A stretch of 64,000 nt of DNA from Tubiluchus corallicola (taxonomy: Eukaryota > Priapulida > Priapulimorpha > Priapulimorphida > Tubiluchidae): contig JAQGDQ010000010.1 of the NCBI GenBank assembly GCA_030141605.1, positions 1,365,501-1,429,500 on the forward strand. Reading direction: 5' to 3'. Both the position numbers and the translations under genes were made by a program. Every line of letters begins with the position of its first letter. Positions within the stretch are counted from its first letter, which is position 1. Below are positions 52,001 through 64,000 of the stretch, piece after piece. Below the pieces are notes generated by a model. It saw nothing but the letters and a program-made list of their open reading frames with translations. It was not told the DNA's origin and did not search any database.

Positions 52001-55000
52001 ACAGTTCTACGGTGCTCCTCTTCAGTTTGAATTCCAAATATAGAGGTAACTCATGTTTTGTAGCTATAACATACATTTCATGATGCTGCTATCAAGGTGA
52101 ACATGAATATTATGAAACTTTATCACAATCTCTTTCATAAGCATTACTACTGGTGAATGTGCACAGACTATCACTGAATCTAATTAGAAGACTTTGTAAA
52201 CCTTACATTAAATGCTTTAAGACGCTCTGGGTCAACACCTTGGTTAGCAATGATTTTGTCATCGTCATCTTCATCGTCTTCTTCATCATCTTTGTCTTTC
52301 ACCGACAAGTCTTCTGGACCATCTCCAAGTGTTTCGGAATTCTGTTCATTTGAGGACGTCTTTTCATGAAACAATAAACAAAATTCAATGCAAGTTACTA
52401 CAGCCAATGGCATAACGTGCACAATATAACAAAATCTTTTTTGTGAATATAACTATCGTACTACAGTGGCTTTTTAACAACATCATCTGCAATTTGAAAT
52501 AAAATTGTGTGATACTATGCTTAAATTGTGTGTAATGTATAAATAAAAGTGACTTGCTCACTTACTTACCTACCTACCAACCTACTCACTGACTTACTTA
52601 TTTATCTGCTTAATACTACTTACCTATTTAATGTATACAATTTAATGTGCTCCATGTAAGAAATAAAATTCTATTGGTTTAAATAAATATTTATTATAAC
52701 AACATTTTGCACATACATTACAGTTCAAGAAACAGCAGACAAGCCTATTTAAAGTTGTCTAGACAGTAGATAAAGCATAAAAAATGACAGTTAAATTACA
52801 GTAATAATGTTCGTTTCAGTTTGTAAGGTTAGTATAAATCTTTGGTAAACTACGTAAATTGCAACATAAGTCTAATTTACAAAGACAGTTAGTACAATAA
52901 AATTCTATTTTACTTACTGAATGCAGTCCACTATTAAGCATCAGGTGTTTGAATTAACTTCTTGTCTAGAGATTTGTATGGTCAATAAATTTATTGACAA
53001 CCATCAAACTCTAGACAATTAAGCTATTTAGAGTCCATTCACTCCTATTAATTCAACAAACTCAAACTCGGTTCGGAGTTCCATTAAAGACATGGTATAC
53101 TAGGTGTACTAAATTGCCATACAACTTGTTTAGGGTGACAACGTAAAAAACAGAATTTTTTAGATTACATTTCTTACTTACCTCAGCACTTTCCACGTCA
53201 CTAGCTCGACGCTTTCGTTCATTCTGAGCCAGAGCCGCCAGCTGGATCATGTGACTGCTGACATCAGTGTTATCAGCATGGGACGTCGTGTACTTGCTGA
53301 ACGTTTGCGTCCAGTCCAACATGGAGGACGGTGTGTTAGGTTTCTGACTCATGTCCATTGGTTCACTTTCCTGCTTTGCTATGGCGTTGCTATCGTTGAC
53401 TTCAGGTCCAGATAGACTAGGAGCGGATGGTTCGGAATGTTCGACAGCTTCATCTATTTCAAGTTTAGCATCAGGGTTGGGAGCTTCTGTCTCTGTATAA
53501 ATAACATTGTAATCATTAGTGGGCAATAGTAGCGCATTCTTTCTTGGTATGGGGGCATACCAGTAACCTTTCAGTTTATGCCTCAATACCAACTCAGGCA
53601 TTCAGCTTTATAGACTTTGCATTTCTCATAAACAGTGAAAAATACTTGAAATCAGCAGTAAGAAAAAACTCTTTATCTGAACAGAATTGGCCCAGTTTTC
53701 AGCCATTTGTTGGTGAAAGGTGTGCACGCACTGCGTCAGTTAACTTTTAGAAATCCGACATGTTTCAGTTGTTGTTTAACCAAGTAACTGCATTTCTTCG
53801 CCTCTTCCCTCCCCCAGAATTTTGTATCAAAATTCACAAATTTGTAATTGTTCTTGTCAGACAAACAATATGCTTAATGCTAAAAAGCTGGAACAATTAG
53901 ATAATTAATAAAAAATTAATATTTTTTATTAAAAAGTTTGAAAAAGTACATCGGTACATCACTGTGTGTTAGCTTTAAAACGGAGAGAAAGGTTACTCAC
54001 ACTCATACCGCATTCGGTAAATTTTCAGTTTTTAAAATTTATAACAGAATCTCTAAACATCAAAAACAAACATTATTGAAGCACACACGCAATATAGAGG
54101 AAACCACAAAGAAATACCTATCGGTACTAATACTAAAATTTAAGAATGAAAGCACAAAAAGGCATACGTGACACAATGGTTTACTGAAATGCGTTATATC
54201 CTAAAAGCGTTTTTTTCTTTGTTTATTTTGTTGTTATTGAGTGTTTCGCTAATTATTATTGTAAATTCCTAAACTCATACAGGCTTGTTATAAAATATTG
54301 AGATCAGAGCAAAATGGTGTATTGATTTTTTTGTTGCACGGGAGCAAAACTTTGCTTCCATAGGCTAAGTGCAAGTTCGTCTAATTTTTGACTGATTGGA
54401 TATGAGTGATATAGTCAATTGGCGCTTGATTGCGATTTGTATTGACAAAGATTGCTAAAGACAATAGAAAAAAAGAAAGCACGTGTTGTACGCCAAGCAA
54501 AGCAAACAAATACGTATGGTGTTATAAAAAGTGAAGAAGAACATCGATGGGTAAACGACATTTTTAAATGTAAACAACTAGTCTGAACTGTGGCTGGACC
54601 GAAACTCGTCTTGGTTAAAATTTAAGTTTGTATGAACCGCTAGCCGGGAAATATCTTCCATGTTTTACACAGTTTAACAATATGTAGCAGCGGAAACCAT
54701 TTTCCCATAAGAGATTTCAGGAAGTGAATGTGAATTTATGTTCGTATTTTAATAAGAAAGTGGGCTCTTCAACTAAACCGGGTAACGATATACAATGCTG
54801 ATATACATAAGTACATTGTCTGTATTTTGAAAGCCCAATAAGCAGTCTAGGAAAGCAACTGTAAAACAAAGTTTCACGAAACCGGAACTGGGATTTTTTT
54901 CTAGATTGCAAACGTTCTATCATCCCTCAGTGCTCACCCTCAGTGATGTTGTCGCTCTTACTCTTGTCCTGCGACGTCTTGTTACTGTCGTCTACCTCTG

Positions 55001-55058
55001 CAGCAGTTGCTGTTGGCTTACATGAATTCTCACTGTCTTCTAGTCCAGAATCACTCTC
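48908..55058 (-). CDS. NOL4: Nucleolar protein 4 (NOL4/NOL4L) homologue, last seven coding exons, 5' end missing
   Basis: On the minus strand exons 55058-54938, 53492-53182, 52359-52207, 51827-51627, 50679-50557, 50292-50034 and 49065-48908 join in phase to 441 residues plus stop. Family-specific blocks are EDLSVKD followed by an acidic run, [79 protein letters not shown], and the C-terminal [18 protein letters not shown]. The protein is probably nuclear; the arginine/lysine-rich core is the conserved family segment and its molecular function is poorly defined. The N-terminal part of the family (upstream of the acidic region) was not found and should lie upstream, at or beyond 55.06-64 kb. 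The symbol stands for the NOL4/NOL4L family; vertebrates have two paralogues and orthology is not resolved. Confidence 0.92.
49535..49847. mobile_element. Short TIR element in the last NOL4-like intron
   Basis: The left end GGCCTGTGTCACATAGAG and the inverted right end CTCCCGTGTGACTAGAAT are similar. The interior starts with AAGTCGTAAGTAAGTAAGG. This resembles non-autonomous DNA transposons with GGCC(T/C)GT termini, but the match is short. Confidence 0.45.
50034..50292 (-). CDS. NOL4: NOL4-like exon: proline/histidine-rich region
   Basis: Acceptor ttttctag, donor AATG|gtaagc. It encodes a seven-proline run followed by [20 protein letters not shown] and a Gln/His/Pro-rich stretch. It is the least conserved exon of the 3' half but is open across 86 codons and in phase on both sides. 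Confidence 0.85.
50557..50679 (-). CDS. NOL4: NOL4-like exon: [12 protein letters not shown] block
   Basis: Acceptor gtttttag, donor CCT|gtgagt. It encodes [20 protein letters not shown] and a basic [13 protein letters not shown] end, a possible nuclear localisation signal. An 11-base G run lies in the intron about 30 bases from the donor. Confidence 0.93.
51355..51424 (-). pseudogene. Decayed tRNA-like sequence, anticodon arm TGT
   Basis: On the minus strand ACGGGAGAGCATCTGC leads into an anticodon arm TCTGC-ATTGTAA-GCAGA (loop reading TGT, threonine) and then TTGGATTCAAATAC, a damaged T arm. The acceptor stem is not convincing. Located in a NOL4-like intron. Confidence 0.4.
51627..51827 (-). 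CDS. NOL4: NOL4-like exon: conserved basic core
   Basis: Acceptor gaatttcag, donor CCA|gtaaga. It encodes [20 protein letters not shown] through [12 protein letters not shown], the most conserved NOL4 block, with an extra KENGWDP before the splice. Confidence 0.95.
52207..52359 (-). CDS. NOL4: NOL4-like exon: EDLSVKD motif and Asp/Glu run
   Basis: Acceptor ttcatgaaaag (a poor pyrimidine tract), donor AAT|gtaagg. It encodes [20 protein letters not shown] then [11 protein letters not shown], which runs directly into the next exon as in vertebrate NOL4. Confidence 0.92.
52964..53022. repeat. Imperfect inverted repeat in NOL4-like intron
   Basis: TTGTCTAGAG at the left pairs with CTCTAGACAA at the right, and GTCAATAAA with TTTATTGAC in the middle, with small mismatches between. 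Confidence 0.55.
53182..53492 (-). CDS. NOL4: NOL4-like exon: low-conservation linker with MDMSQKP
   Basis: Acceptor atttatacag, donor GAG|gtaagt. It encodes an acidic/proline linker, MDMSQKP (resembling the family's (L/M)(D/N)(L/M)S motifs), and [14 protein letters not shown]. Phase 1 in, phase 0 out. Confidence 0.85.
54938..55058 (-). CDS. NOL4: NOL4-like exon: acidic Ser-rich segment (most 5' exon found)
   Basis: Acceptor catttgtag, donor GAGG|gtgagc. It encodes [14 protein letters not shown] followed by a polar Ser/Asp/Lys stretch. It is assigned because it joins in phase to the next exon. This segment is weakly conserved, so it is the least certain exon. Confidence 0.7.
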
Positions 55059-57247
55059 CTACAAATGTCATAGATAATAATTGTTGTGATCATTATGACA
55101 CTAGTAGAGTAACAGTAATAGCATCACATGAGCTGAATTTAGGCGGCTCACCCAGGAAAATTCGGCACTCATTCACTTGGTTTTTACACTAAATTATGCG
55201 TTTCACTTTTTTACTGCCGACACTACGGTAAAAACATCAGAAACAACTTGTAGTGCTTCGACGCAGTCTAGGCGGAAGTGGTCCTCCGTAGGCCACTTCA
55301 CGGTTATTACTTTAATTTTGTTAACTTCTGTTACGTCTTCAGTTGGTAAAAAAATGGGTCATGATTTTTCGAAAATTTTCGTTGTAAGTTGACAGTTAAC
55401 CTTAATTGTAAGGCAGACATTGACACTATGTTTATAGCGAAAATGATACTACACATGGCTACTACAGATCTATTTCTATTACAATTTTCTATTTCAGATA
55501 ACAGCACAATAATTCGTAAAAATGATATTGGTCTTCATGCAAGAAGTGGCGTTAAAAATCACAATAATGCAAACGTAAGATATAAAAACTTTTAAATGTT
55601 ATCCATATGTAGAAGTTTCTTGCACAAGAGTAACTTCTGGCCTAGTATAGAAAAAAAATTCTAGGTTAACATAACACAAGTAAGTTGTTTTTTTTGTTAT
55701 TATTTTTGCGATAAATATAGATCTAAGGATGAAACACATGAGATTTGAAATAAGGAAAGCACTAATTCTTATAACTTCGCATAAACAAGCGACAAATTTA
55801 ATGGAAAAAATCGACCGAGAAAAACAAGACCGAAAAAAGTAATTTACTTTTATATAAGATACGTAAAGACAAGATAAATCACTTCAATTGAAAGACTTTG
55901 TAAAGCACTAGCAGGTGCAAAACAACTAATCAAATATGCAAATCAGTGAGGACCAACTGCGAGCAATAGTCAACTCAGCAAACAATATGGCCGACCTTGC
56001 TATTTTATCGCGAAGCCACAGTCCCCCGTTTTTCAACCAACTCGGTAACGTGAACTTTAAAATCTCACTGCTATAATCAATACCGGCCTGCCTGAGCTTG
56101 CATACTTAAAATGTGGACTTGGATAAATTAACGAATCGATGCAGAGGTTCATGCATCTCATTACGAGCGCAGAGCTCCTCTTCTGTCTCTCCGAAGCAGC
56201 AGTGATGTCATTAAAATACAAGAGGCTTTAGTGGCGCTTCGCAAGGAAAGGCTGTATCATTTAGGCTGTTTTTCAATTGCAAGTTCATTCTTAGATAAGT
56301 GTTTTGTTTGCTTAATTACATGAAATGACTATTTTGATTAGCTATGATTTAGTTCTCCACCAAAAGGGTATGATTATTTCCCATTTTCTACATCTAGAGT
56401 TGACGTCCTTTTAAAGATATTCCTTGTCACTGGAGGTAACTTGATTCCAATACAAACTCACAAAACTTATTTTGTTTCTGCATTTCATACATGCCAGAAA
56501 TCAGCCATATCAGGGTAATCAAAAGGAAAGCTCTGTAACTCTGTAGCAGATAAATACGCTCTGTTTAGCTTATTTCAGTGACATGGTAATTGGCAGACCC
56601 GTTTTACATTAAACAGTAAAGTCAAGTAATATGGTGTGGACCACGCGACAAAAGTAGTGGCATCTAGTACAGCCGAGAAACATCCCCACAACTAGTTTAG
56701 TGACGTAACCGTGACGTACCGTCCTAAATAATTAGCTACTAACCCCCGCACTGGGCTGCATGAGTTATCGTTTTGTGCAGTTAAGAGCTATTTTTATATC
56801 ATAATGACACGTATCACCTTTTCTTTTTTAAAACCATCTTTGCACTACTGCAGCACTCTATAGTTCCTACAGTGGTAGTGTTTATCTGTCAGAATAGTAT
56901 CATTTTGAACATAATTTGAAGCATCTTTACTTATGTTAAACGTATTAATCATACTACAATATGCATTGCGTAACAAAAAATGAAGACGAAACTCCACAAA
57001 TTTCTTTCTATACACAGACATTCTTCTATATCTTCACAGTTGTAATTTTTCAATGAGTTAGTCAATGAGCATAAAACTGTGAGAAATAAAAACCGTAAGG
57101 AGTTTTGAAAGCAAATTTGGATAACTCGAGAGCAACAAAAGATATAGATTTTTGTGATGTAATCGCTAAACGTTAGTGGGTGGTTCAAGTTAAAATGTTA
57201 ATATGCTAATGTCTATGCTCTCTGCGGTCCAAATCACCGTGTCTATG

Positions 57248-57338
57248 CGAAGGCTGATCGGGCCACTAGGTTATAAATTGTAGTTATAAATATATATATA
57301 AACTACAATTTATAACCTAGTGGCTCGATCAGTCTTCG
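57248..57338. repeat. Hairpin with 38-bp stem and AT loop
   Basis: 57248-57285 pairs with 57301-57338 with two mismatches, around a 15-base ATAAATATATATATA loop. The arm contains CCACTAGGTTATAAATTG. Confidence 0.85.
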
Positions 57339-59614
57339 TTATTTTATAACGTTTTATTGTAAGGTATCGCACCAAACAAGCAGTTCGGCCTAAATTTAAT
57401 AATCACCAACTAAAGACGCAATAAAATAACTTGTAGTAGTTTAAGTCGAATTTAAAGCAGACCAATTGTAAGGTGGAAAATTGAAAAAATTTAGGAGTGA
57501 AATTTTTAGGGTAAATTGGGTTTGAATCAAAAGCCGTTGCAATACGAAGGCAAAACAGGTCACTAAACTGGCTAATTTAACTTCGGACAGCCATGATTCT
57601 AAAAATCACGAACTTCTTCCTTTCCGTTCCCTTTTTTTTCTTCTTCAATGGAACATTTTGATTTGCATGATTATTTAGCATTAACTCTATATATGATTCT
57701 TACATGCTTCCCAAATATTGATACTGCTTTAGGAAAACTACTTGTGGCATATCAGGTTTGTGTTTCAATCAACAAATGAAGGTAAGCGTGTGCATAACCA
57801 ATTATAAAATATTAAGTAACTCTGAAGAATTTTTCAAATATTTCCTAAGTAACATATACAAGCCAGTACCACAAGAGATCCTCATAAAGGCTTGAGCCTT
57901 TCCAGAAATGCAGACGTCGTCGACGAATTTGCAAATCATTTGTTGCATCAATTCGCATAAAATTTGCTAGCGCTTCGCATCAACTGGACATTATCATCGA
58001 AAATTCCAATAACCCATAAGGACACATACACAAACAACGTGCCGCCTTCGGCAATTACTTGTTAAGAGATGCCCGACTCAAAGGAGTTATGAGGAGGTCT
58101 TACAAAGTCGTCACGATCACCATGGCAACCAGGATTCTGCTGAAACGGAAACCAGTGTGCTGCTATTAGGCTGAGACAATAAATAGGGGGCAAGAATCTA
58201 TCCAGTAGCGTTTTGTGTCACCGAGCCTAAATGTTGCATCAATCAATTGACTGCGCCTGGAAACACTAATCTAAGGATGAACGAAAAGTAGAGGTTATTG
58301 GAAATGAAAACATGTTTTACTTATCAGCAAGACCGGCAACTACTCATTGGTCGAGATTTGGCAATTTCTGCACCATTGTTAATCATTGGTTCTAGACATG
58401 CATGCTTACGTAAAGTACTGAGTTTATTCATTCCGGTAATGTGAATCCAAAATGTTGACATATTGCATAGCTTAAACGTGATTCTGCGGATTTTTCGCTG
58501 TGGTGAAATCAATTCATTCTGGCTATAAAGCCGTCGTTTATAAACTTTCGCGTCTAAACATTTTTGGTAAAACTTTATTTGTTCATTCAAAATAATCGGG
58601 TCGCCAATATCTACTACAAAAAACAGTCAAAAAAAGGCCGCAACAAGTGCTTAGACTTATATTCGTACAGTTCGCCCAGAATTCAAATTGTTCGTCAAAA
58701 CAAAACAGCTTATGAATCCAGGAAAAACTGACTTTCTTGGCAAAGCTAAATTTTCTCCAGGACACTAGTTAGAACTGGAGTAAAGGAATTCTAGTAGATG
58801 TACAATTGTACAGCAATGGATACATCTTCCAAATGATTTTAACATGTAACTTACAATGGGCAAAGATTTGTTACCAAGTCAAAAGGCTTCTCTATTCAGC
58901 ACGCTCCGCATTTTCCAATTGCCAGGCCGAATTTAAAAGATTGCCCTGAGTCTGGTTTCCTCGTTGTGTTGGAAATGTTTTGAAAATTAAAGCGATTCAA
59001 AAAAGACCACTAAGTATAAGTGTCTTCTTGACAAATGTCAAATTCCGATTTATGGCACTAGGTTGACTGTTTCGGGCTCAGCAGCCTAAAGCAGAACAGA
59101 GACTTGACATTTATTTTGCTTGACTTTAAAGCTTTAAACGACATGTTAGGACTCCGGCTGGACCAAAACGTCTTTTGGCTTCAGAGACACTCTAATTCAG
59201 CTCAAATCTTTTAAAATACTGATAAAAAAGGAAGCCAAGTGTAACTGGAAAAAGAATATGTGCCATAAAAATGTATTAGTACTCATCCTTGTTTCCTAAT
59301 TTGTAATTTTTGTGGTATTTGTGGTTTAATTAAGTTTACTGTATGCATTTTCAGCGTATAAATTTAATATTAAAAATCAGATTTATATATTTGCAGTTTT
59401 GGCTAAAATATCTTGGTGTAACTGCATTTCTGACATAACTTGTGAATAGCAAACAGTTAATATTACTTGGGAATTTAACTGTCTGCTAATCTACGATATG
59501 CAGGTGCACAGCTGTACATACGCTTATGTCTCTGACGCTGCAGTATATCATAACTTTTTCGTTGGTTTCAGTCAAGTGTATGTCAAAAGGTATTCTCTAC
59601 TATGTTGCATGTAA

Positions 59615-59685
59615 CGATGATGATGATGGTGGTGGTGATGGTGATGATGATGATGATGATGATGATGACGATGATGATGATGACA
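59615..59685. repeat. (GAT)n microsatellite
   Basis: GATGATGAT with GGT and GAC variants; an Asp-rich frame here is an artefact. Confidence 0.95.
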
Positions 59686-62600
59686 TTATTGGTACAACTT
59701 GCTTGCAACACAATCACGGGTGATCGTAATCAAGATCTTACAATCATGCACACTTAACAGTCAATACCTAGGGCTGATGAAGCCAGGTGAGAATTTCGTT
59801 TTTAATTTAGAGAATCAAAAGAACGTTGCGTCACTTCGTTTTCTAAGGTATTGTACAAGCTGTCAAGACTACCTGAAAGAATAGCTTTGTCACCCGACTC
59901 AGTGAATTACTAAATTTTATAAATTTGGAATAAAATGGCAGTACGCATTGTTACCTAGGTCAAAAATACAGCTATGTGAGATTCAGCATTGATATACTCA
60001 CACTGTTACAAAAGCAGCAATCATAATTTCACGAGGATCAAGTCCAATTATATCATGTACTAATATTTTTGCATCTCGCTCCCAGTAAGTGGTGAAATGA
60101 GCAAAAGTAGCGTAATTTTTCAAACACGAGGAACATGGCGTGCGTGCAAGGAAGCAGTTGAGGATCTCTTTTATAGATCAGAACAAAGTCGAGATTCTTG
60201 TTTTCTGGAAGGTCAAGTATAAGCCGGGTACGAGATGTGATTTTTAATCAGCAATATACAGAACTCGTCGAAATACAAAGTATGAGGAGTTGAGATAACA
60301 AGCGAGATAATGTTGTACAGAATATGACGGTGCAGAAGCAAAATTAAAAAACTAAAGAAACTTCAACGGCAAAGCGAATATTTGGGAAATTTGAAAAAGC
60401 GTCTTCAAATTTGCGTAATCAAATTTGAAGCGAACTAAAATTGTTGCTCCGAATTTGTAATGATGGAATGTTTGTATTATCAAAGCCGTGTCTTGCCATC
60501 GCCCTGCCTTTTTTGTCTCACTATGGTGTAGTTTGAGCCTACGTCATTTTGTTTTGCTTGAAATTATGCTCATCAAATGTGTTACTCTGTTTTAATTTCT
60601 AAAATCAAGGAGGTCAGCAACATAAAAAATCTTTCATTGCACAAGATTACTGAGGTCTGGAGCATTTCTGTCAAGTAATAACAGGAATATTTATTTAATA
60701 AAAACTGGCAATTTCACGAAAACAGCTATTGTGCAGCCATCTTCTAACAGTTAATCAAAATGGCAGAAACTTTACAGCTTTAACTAGCTCATTGATTACA
60801 GTCTTTACGTTGTACTCTTTGATTCATTGTATGTTACAGCGGAATACTACAGCAAACAATCAATTTTCTTAACTGACGAATTAATTCACAAAAATATTTC
60901 TTCTCTTCCGTAAGCGCTGACATATTGTTACACGCTTGTTAACACGCTGCAAGCAGTTTTCTCTGTAAAATCCATGATAGCTTACAACGTGCGTGAAAGA
61001 CGACTATTACGACTATAACGCTTATAATGGTGAGAGAAGTGTTTCATTATAATCTTACGATGGGCAGTTAACAAAATCGTGATTAGTATTATCACTGATA
61101 TGCAGCTAACCCACTTTTTTTGTTTTCGGTCTCAGCAACACCAATTATTGCTCATAAAACTCCATTTTTATGTTCCAATTACCCAGTAGTCATATTCTTA
61201 AATTAGCGTCTAGAATTAATTTGCATAAACAATGCAACAATCTCGCGTTTAAAAGGCTATTAACGTCTTTTTAATTAGTAATTAACAGTTTTCTAACGGC
61301 AAAATTTTAAGCATGCAGTCAAGTGCTGCAGTACAATTTCAAAACTTTATGTAAAATGTGCGAAAGTTCAGAAGTAAAATGACTAAAGTTAACAAACTGT
61401 TTTTCTGTCTCAATGCTAGCAACTATTGCAGCCAATTGTTGCCAAAAAGCATAGGTTTACAAAGGTAAAAGGATCAGTGAATTTTTAAATACGTTGAATG
61501 TGTTAAAAATTCGTAAAATATAGTTTCACCCGCTAGTAGCCATCGTATGTATGAAAGGCTCCAGTTAGTAATCTTACATTTTTTTTACAAAATGTAAACG
61601 TGCTAAGGAAAACTCGTTTCATTTTCCTAATAAACGGCTAATCTTTAAAATGGCGGCGACTAGTTGGTTAGCGCGGGAGTTCAAAGTTTTACATACTGTT
61701 TATTGAGTTAAGTCACTGGGTTACTAACATGATAATAACACTAGAAATACATGATATAAAATAAAAAGCGAGTTCTTAGCTGTTTGTGAAAATTTCTTGA
61801 CCTTGTACTTTAACTAAGCTTGACACTAACATCATTGTCATCATTTTTAAATAGAAAAATATTTAAGATCCTTGGAATTGAAGAGCAACCTAATAATAAC
61901 AGCATGCTGCTGTTATTCCTAATCACGTAATTAGTCACTAATTCGTCATTTTGATTGTTTCTAATTAACGAATCAATAATGAAAGCAGATAAAAACAGAT
62001 CCAGGCGGAACTTCGGAAGAACACGTATTGGCATTCGCTGTCTGCTCGTTAAGAAATGAAATGGAAAATCTCAGCTTTTAGTTTTAGGTTACACTCGAGC
62101 CAAAAATGTTATTATATGTAATTATTTATGACTATCATTTTAATTCCATTCACTGGGGTTTTTTGCCAGTCAATGGTCTTTTACTCATTAGTGAGGCGCT
62201 TACGTCTTGCATAAACGAACGTCTCATTCAATCAATTTACGCTATCGAAATATGATTAGTTTTAGTTAAATGCCGTGATACTATAGTAATGAAGTCTTAC
62301 TTGACCGTAGAACCGAATCGACGGCCAGCTCTCCACCAAGAATCCTTGATTCGTAACGACAGTCTGCCTGCAGTTCACACCTTGTGTTCTTCCTTCGCCA
62401 TTAAACAAATAATCTCATTCCGTCTTTACCAAGGGCATCTGCGGCAGCCAAATTTGTGACAGGAGCTGCAGGAGTTGCGCAGCACGAATGCGCAGTGACG
62501 AGGGGCAAGATGCGGGGCCACGATTTGGCGACCGCCGCTGCAGCAGCAATCAATAGGGGATGAGGCAGTGCAGGTCAAGTGTAGCTAACGTAATATAATG

Positions 62601-64000
62601 CGGGAATCCGTTCAAATGTGGCTTCCTATATGCGACATACAACCCTACTAATTAAGTTGTTGGAGGATCGAACCTAATGTCCACCAATTTCACCAATAAA
62701 CTCATTCAATTTTATGCAACCCTTCCTTGGAAAAAACAAAGCGGACCAATCGCTCGTGACAATTCATCACACTACTGCCCAAGATGCTAAAGCCAAGCGC
62801 ATGTTTTGGGTAAAAAACCCTAGCGTGCAGTTGGCACACCCTAACAACGTTTGCTACGTTGCTAAATCATGGGCTGTTTGGACTGCTAAGAATCCAAAGT
62901 TAAACGGTAATTCATTATCAATACATATAAACATTGATAATATTTTTATATTTGTAAGTACCTACACAACTGGGGACGAGATTCTACTTCTGCTGGCGCT
63001 ACTACGCACAGGTTGTTTGTGCATTCAATCTCAGGAAATTTAATGTTTTTCGGGTCTACTATAGCGACATAAGGCAACAAATGTAACAAAATAACACAGA
63101 ATAAGCGGCCATTATTCAATATTTAGCACAATTTGCGTTACGGTGGCGTTAGATGATTTATTATTGATCTAAAGTGGAAAGTACCAAAAAAGTTAATGGC
63201 ACCAAAGAAAAATATGCGCCACAATAGGAACTAACTATTGCAGCTTCATCAGTTTATTGCGTTAGTCGTCAATGAAAGCTATGCCGCTACGTTTGTGCCA
63301 CAAATGCCTCTGCTTTCTAACGTCATGTAGGTGTACAGTAAATCTGTAACTACAAATTTAAGCCACAGAATCTTCGGTTTACTGTCGTACCCATAGGTTG
63401 GTCACTCTTTGATGAAATGACATCAGAGGCATCATTCTCTTGGTACCTTGTTAATGCTTTCACAACTTTCTAATTCCTAAAGTACCAAATACCAAAATCT
63501 GAAATACATGTATAACTGATTCGCCGTATCCAAAATCATCCTAGACTGGCATTTGATATTCATAATAACAATGGTTCATCTGACCCATTCCAAGAATGGA
63601 ATGATTGTTCAACAGATTATTAATGATATTATGGCTGAATATTGAGAAAAGTGTCCACGATGCTTTATAAAACAACAATTGTATATGCTAATGTGACAAC
63701 ATTTGTCTAGTGGTAACGCGCACGTTTAGCAAATTCACACATATTAGGAAATTCAGTCGTACTGTTTGTGCATTGCACGTCCCAGGTCAGTTTCATTAAT
63801 GAATTGTTAAATGGATTCGGAGTTGCTGATAATAACGTCACCCGTAAACAATTTTTACATAGTTTGATTGCACTGCATTTGCCTCACTTTCTCAATTTAT
63901 TTGATTTATCACATTTCTTGCACTTGAAGAAAAAATTACTATGATTTTAGACCGTGGATTTTTAATAGAAAAAATAAGTTTTACATTTTGCCGTGAAACT

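Larger units (their letters stand above)
55059..64000. other. Upstream of the NOL4-like exons; no confident exon
   Basis: Presumed 5' intron or flank of the NOL4-like gene. It contains the 57.25 kb hairpin and the GAT repeat. A GC-rich island at 62430-62570 is open on the minus strand with a CTTG|gtaaag donor and could be a 5' exon. A plus frame at 62714-63043 includes RMFWVKNPSVQL. Neither is assigned. Confidence 0.35.

Noticed and set aside
59526-59723. Asp-rich small protein
   Set aside because: Translation of the GAT microsatellite.
63700-63790. tRNA-like A box (GTCTAGTGGTAACGCGC)
   Set aside because: No B box or foldable anticodon and T arms follow.

Overview
The window is AT-rich, intron-containing nuclear DNA from an invertebrate animal. 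The evidence is GT-AG exons that join in phase, metazoan protein families, AATAAA signals, degenerate non-LTR retrotransposons, foldback/MITE-like repeats and long microsatellites. The class of receptor found here (extracellular NIT domain plus guanylate cyclase) is known from non-vertebrate animals. The sequence alone does not fix the phylum. Nothing looks prokaryotic, plasmid-like or viral.

Layout. 1-31.8 kb is gene-poor. It holds a repeat fragment at the left edge (1-275), tetranucleotide arrays (2.3 kb, 7.9 kb, 11.4-11.8 kb), a small TIR element (13.44 kb), a minus-strand LINE 3' end (about 14.9-15.2 kb), a decayed APE/RT LINE (about 16.1-20.0 kb) split by a 1.25 kb insertion of the same family as the left edge, GA and TA microsatellites, a foldback-like element with inverted 15-bp arrays (27.9-29.45 kb), and a minus-strand LINE RT (29.46-30.4 kb) carrying an in-frame TA microsatellite at RT motif A.

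31.8-40.4 kb (+) carries a complete six-exon gene for a 652-residue NIT-domain membrane guanylate cyclase with all catalytic residues. 42.3-45.2 kb (+) carries a two-exon gene for a 418-residue type I membrane protein with a signal peptide, six EGF repeats, a WAP-like cysteine module, one membrane segment and a Cys-rich tail. 48.9-55.1 kb (-) carries the last seven coding exons of a nucleolar protein 4 (NOL4/NOL4L) homologue, convergent with the EGF gene. Its 5' exons lie beyond 55.06 kb and were not recognised in the remaining 9 kb.

The three genes are not an operon and show no functional link beyond adjacency. The most notable biology is the NIT guanylate cyclase, a candidate small-molecule (possibly nitric oxide) to cGMP receptor. 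The most notable unexplained DNA is a set of inverted-repeat elements: a 394/395-bp MITE family present twice, two foldback elements built from short tandem units, and several strong hairpins.
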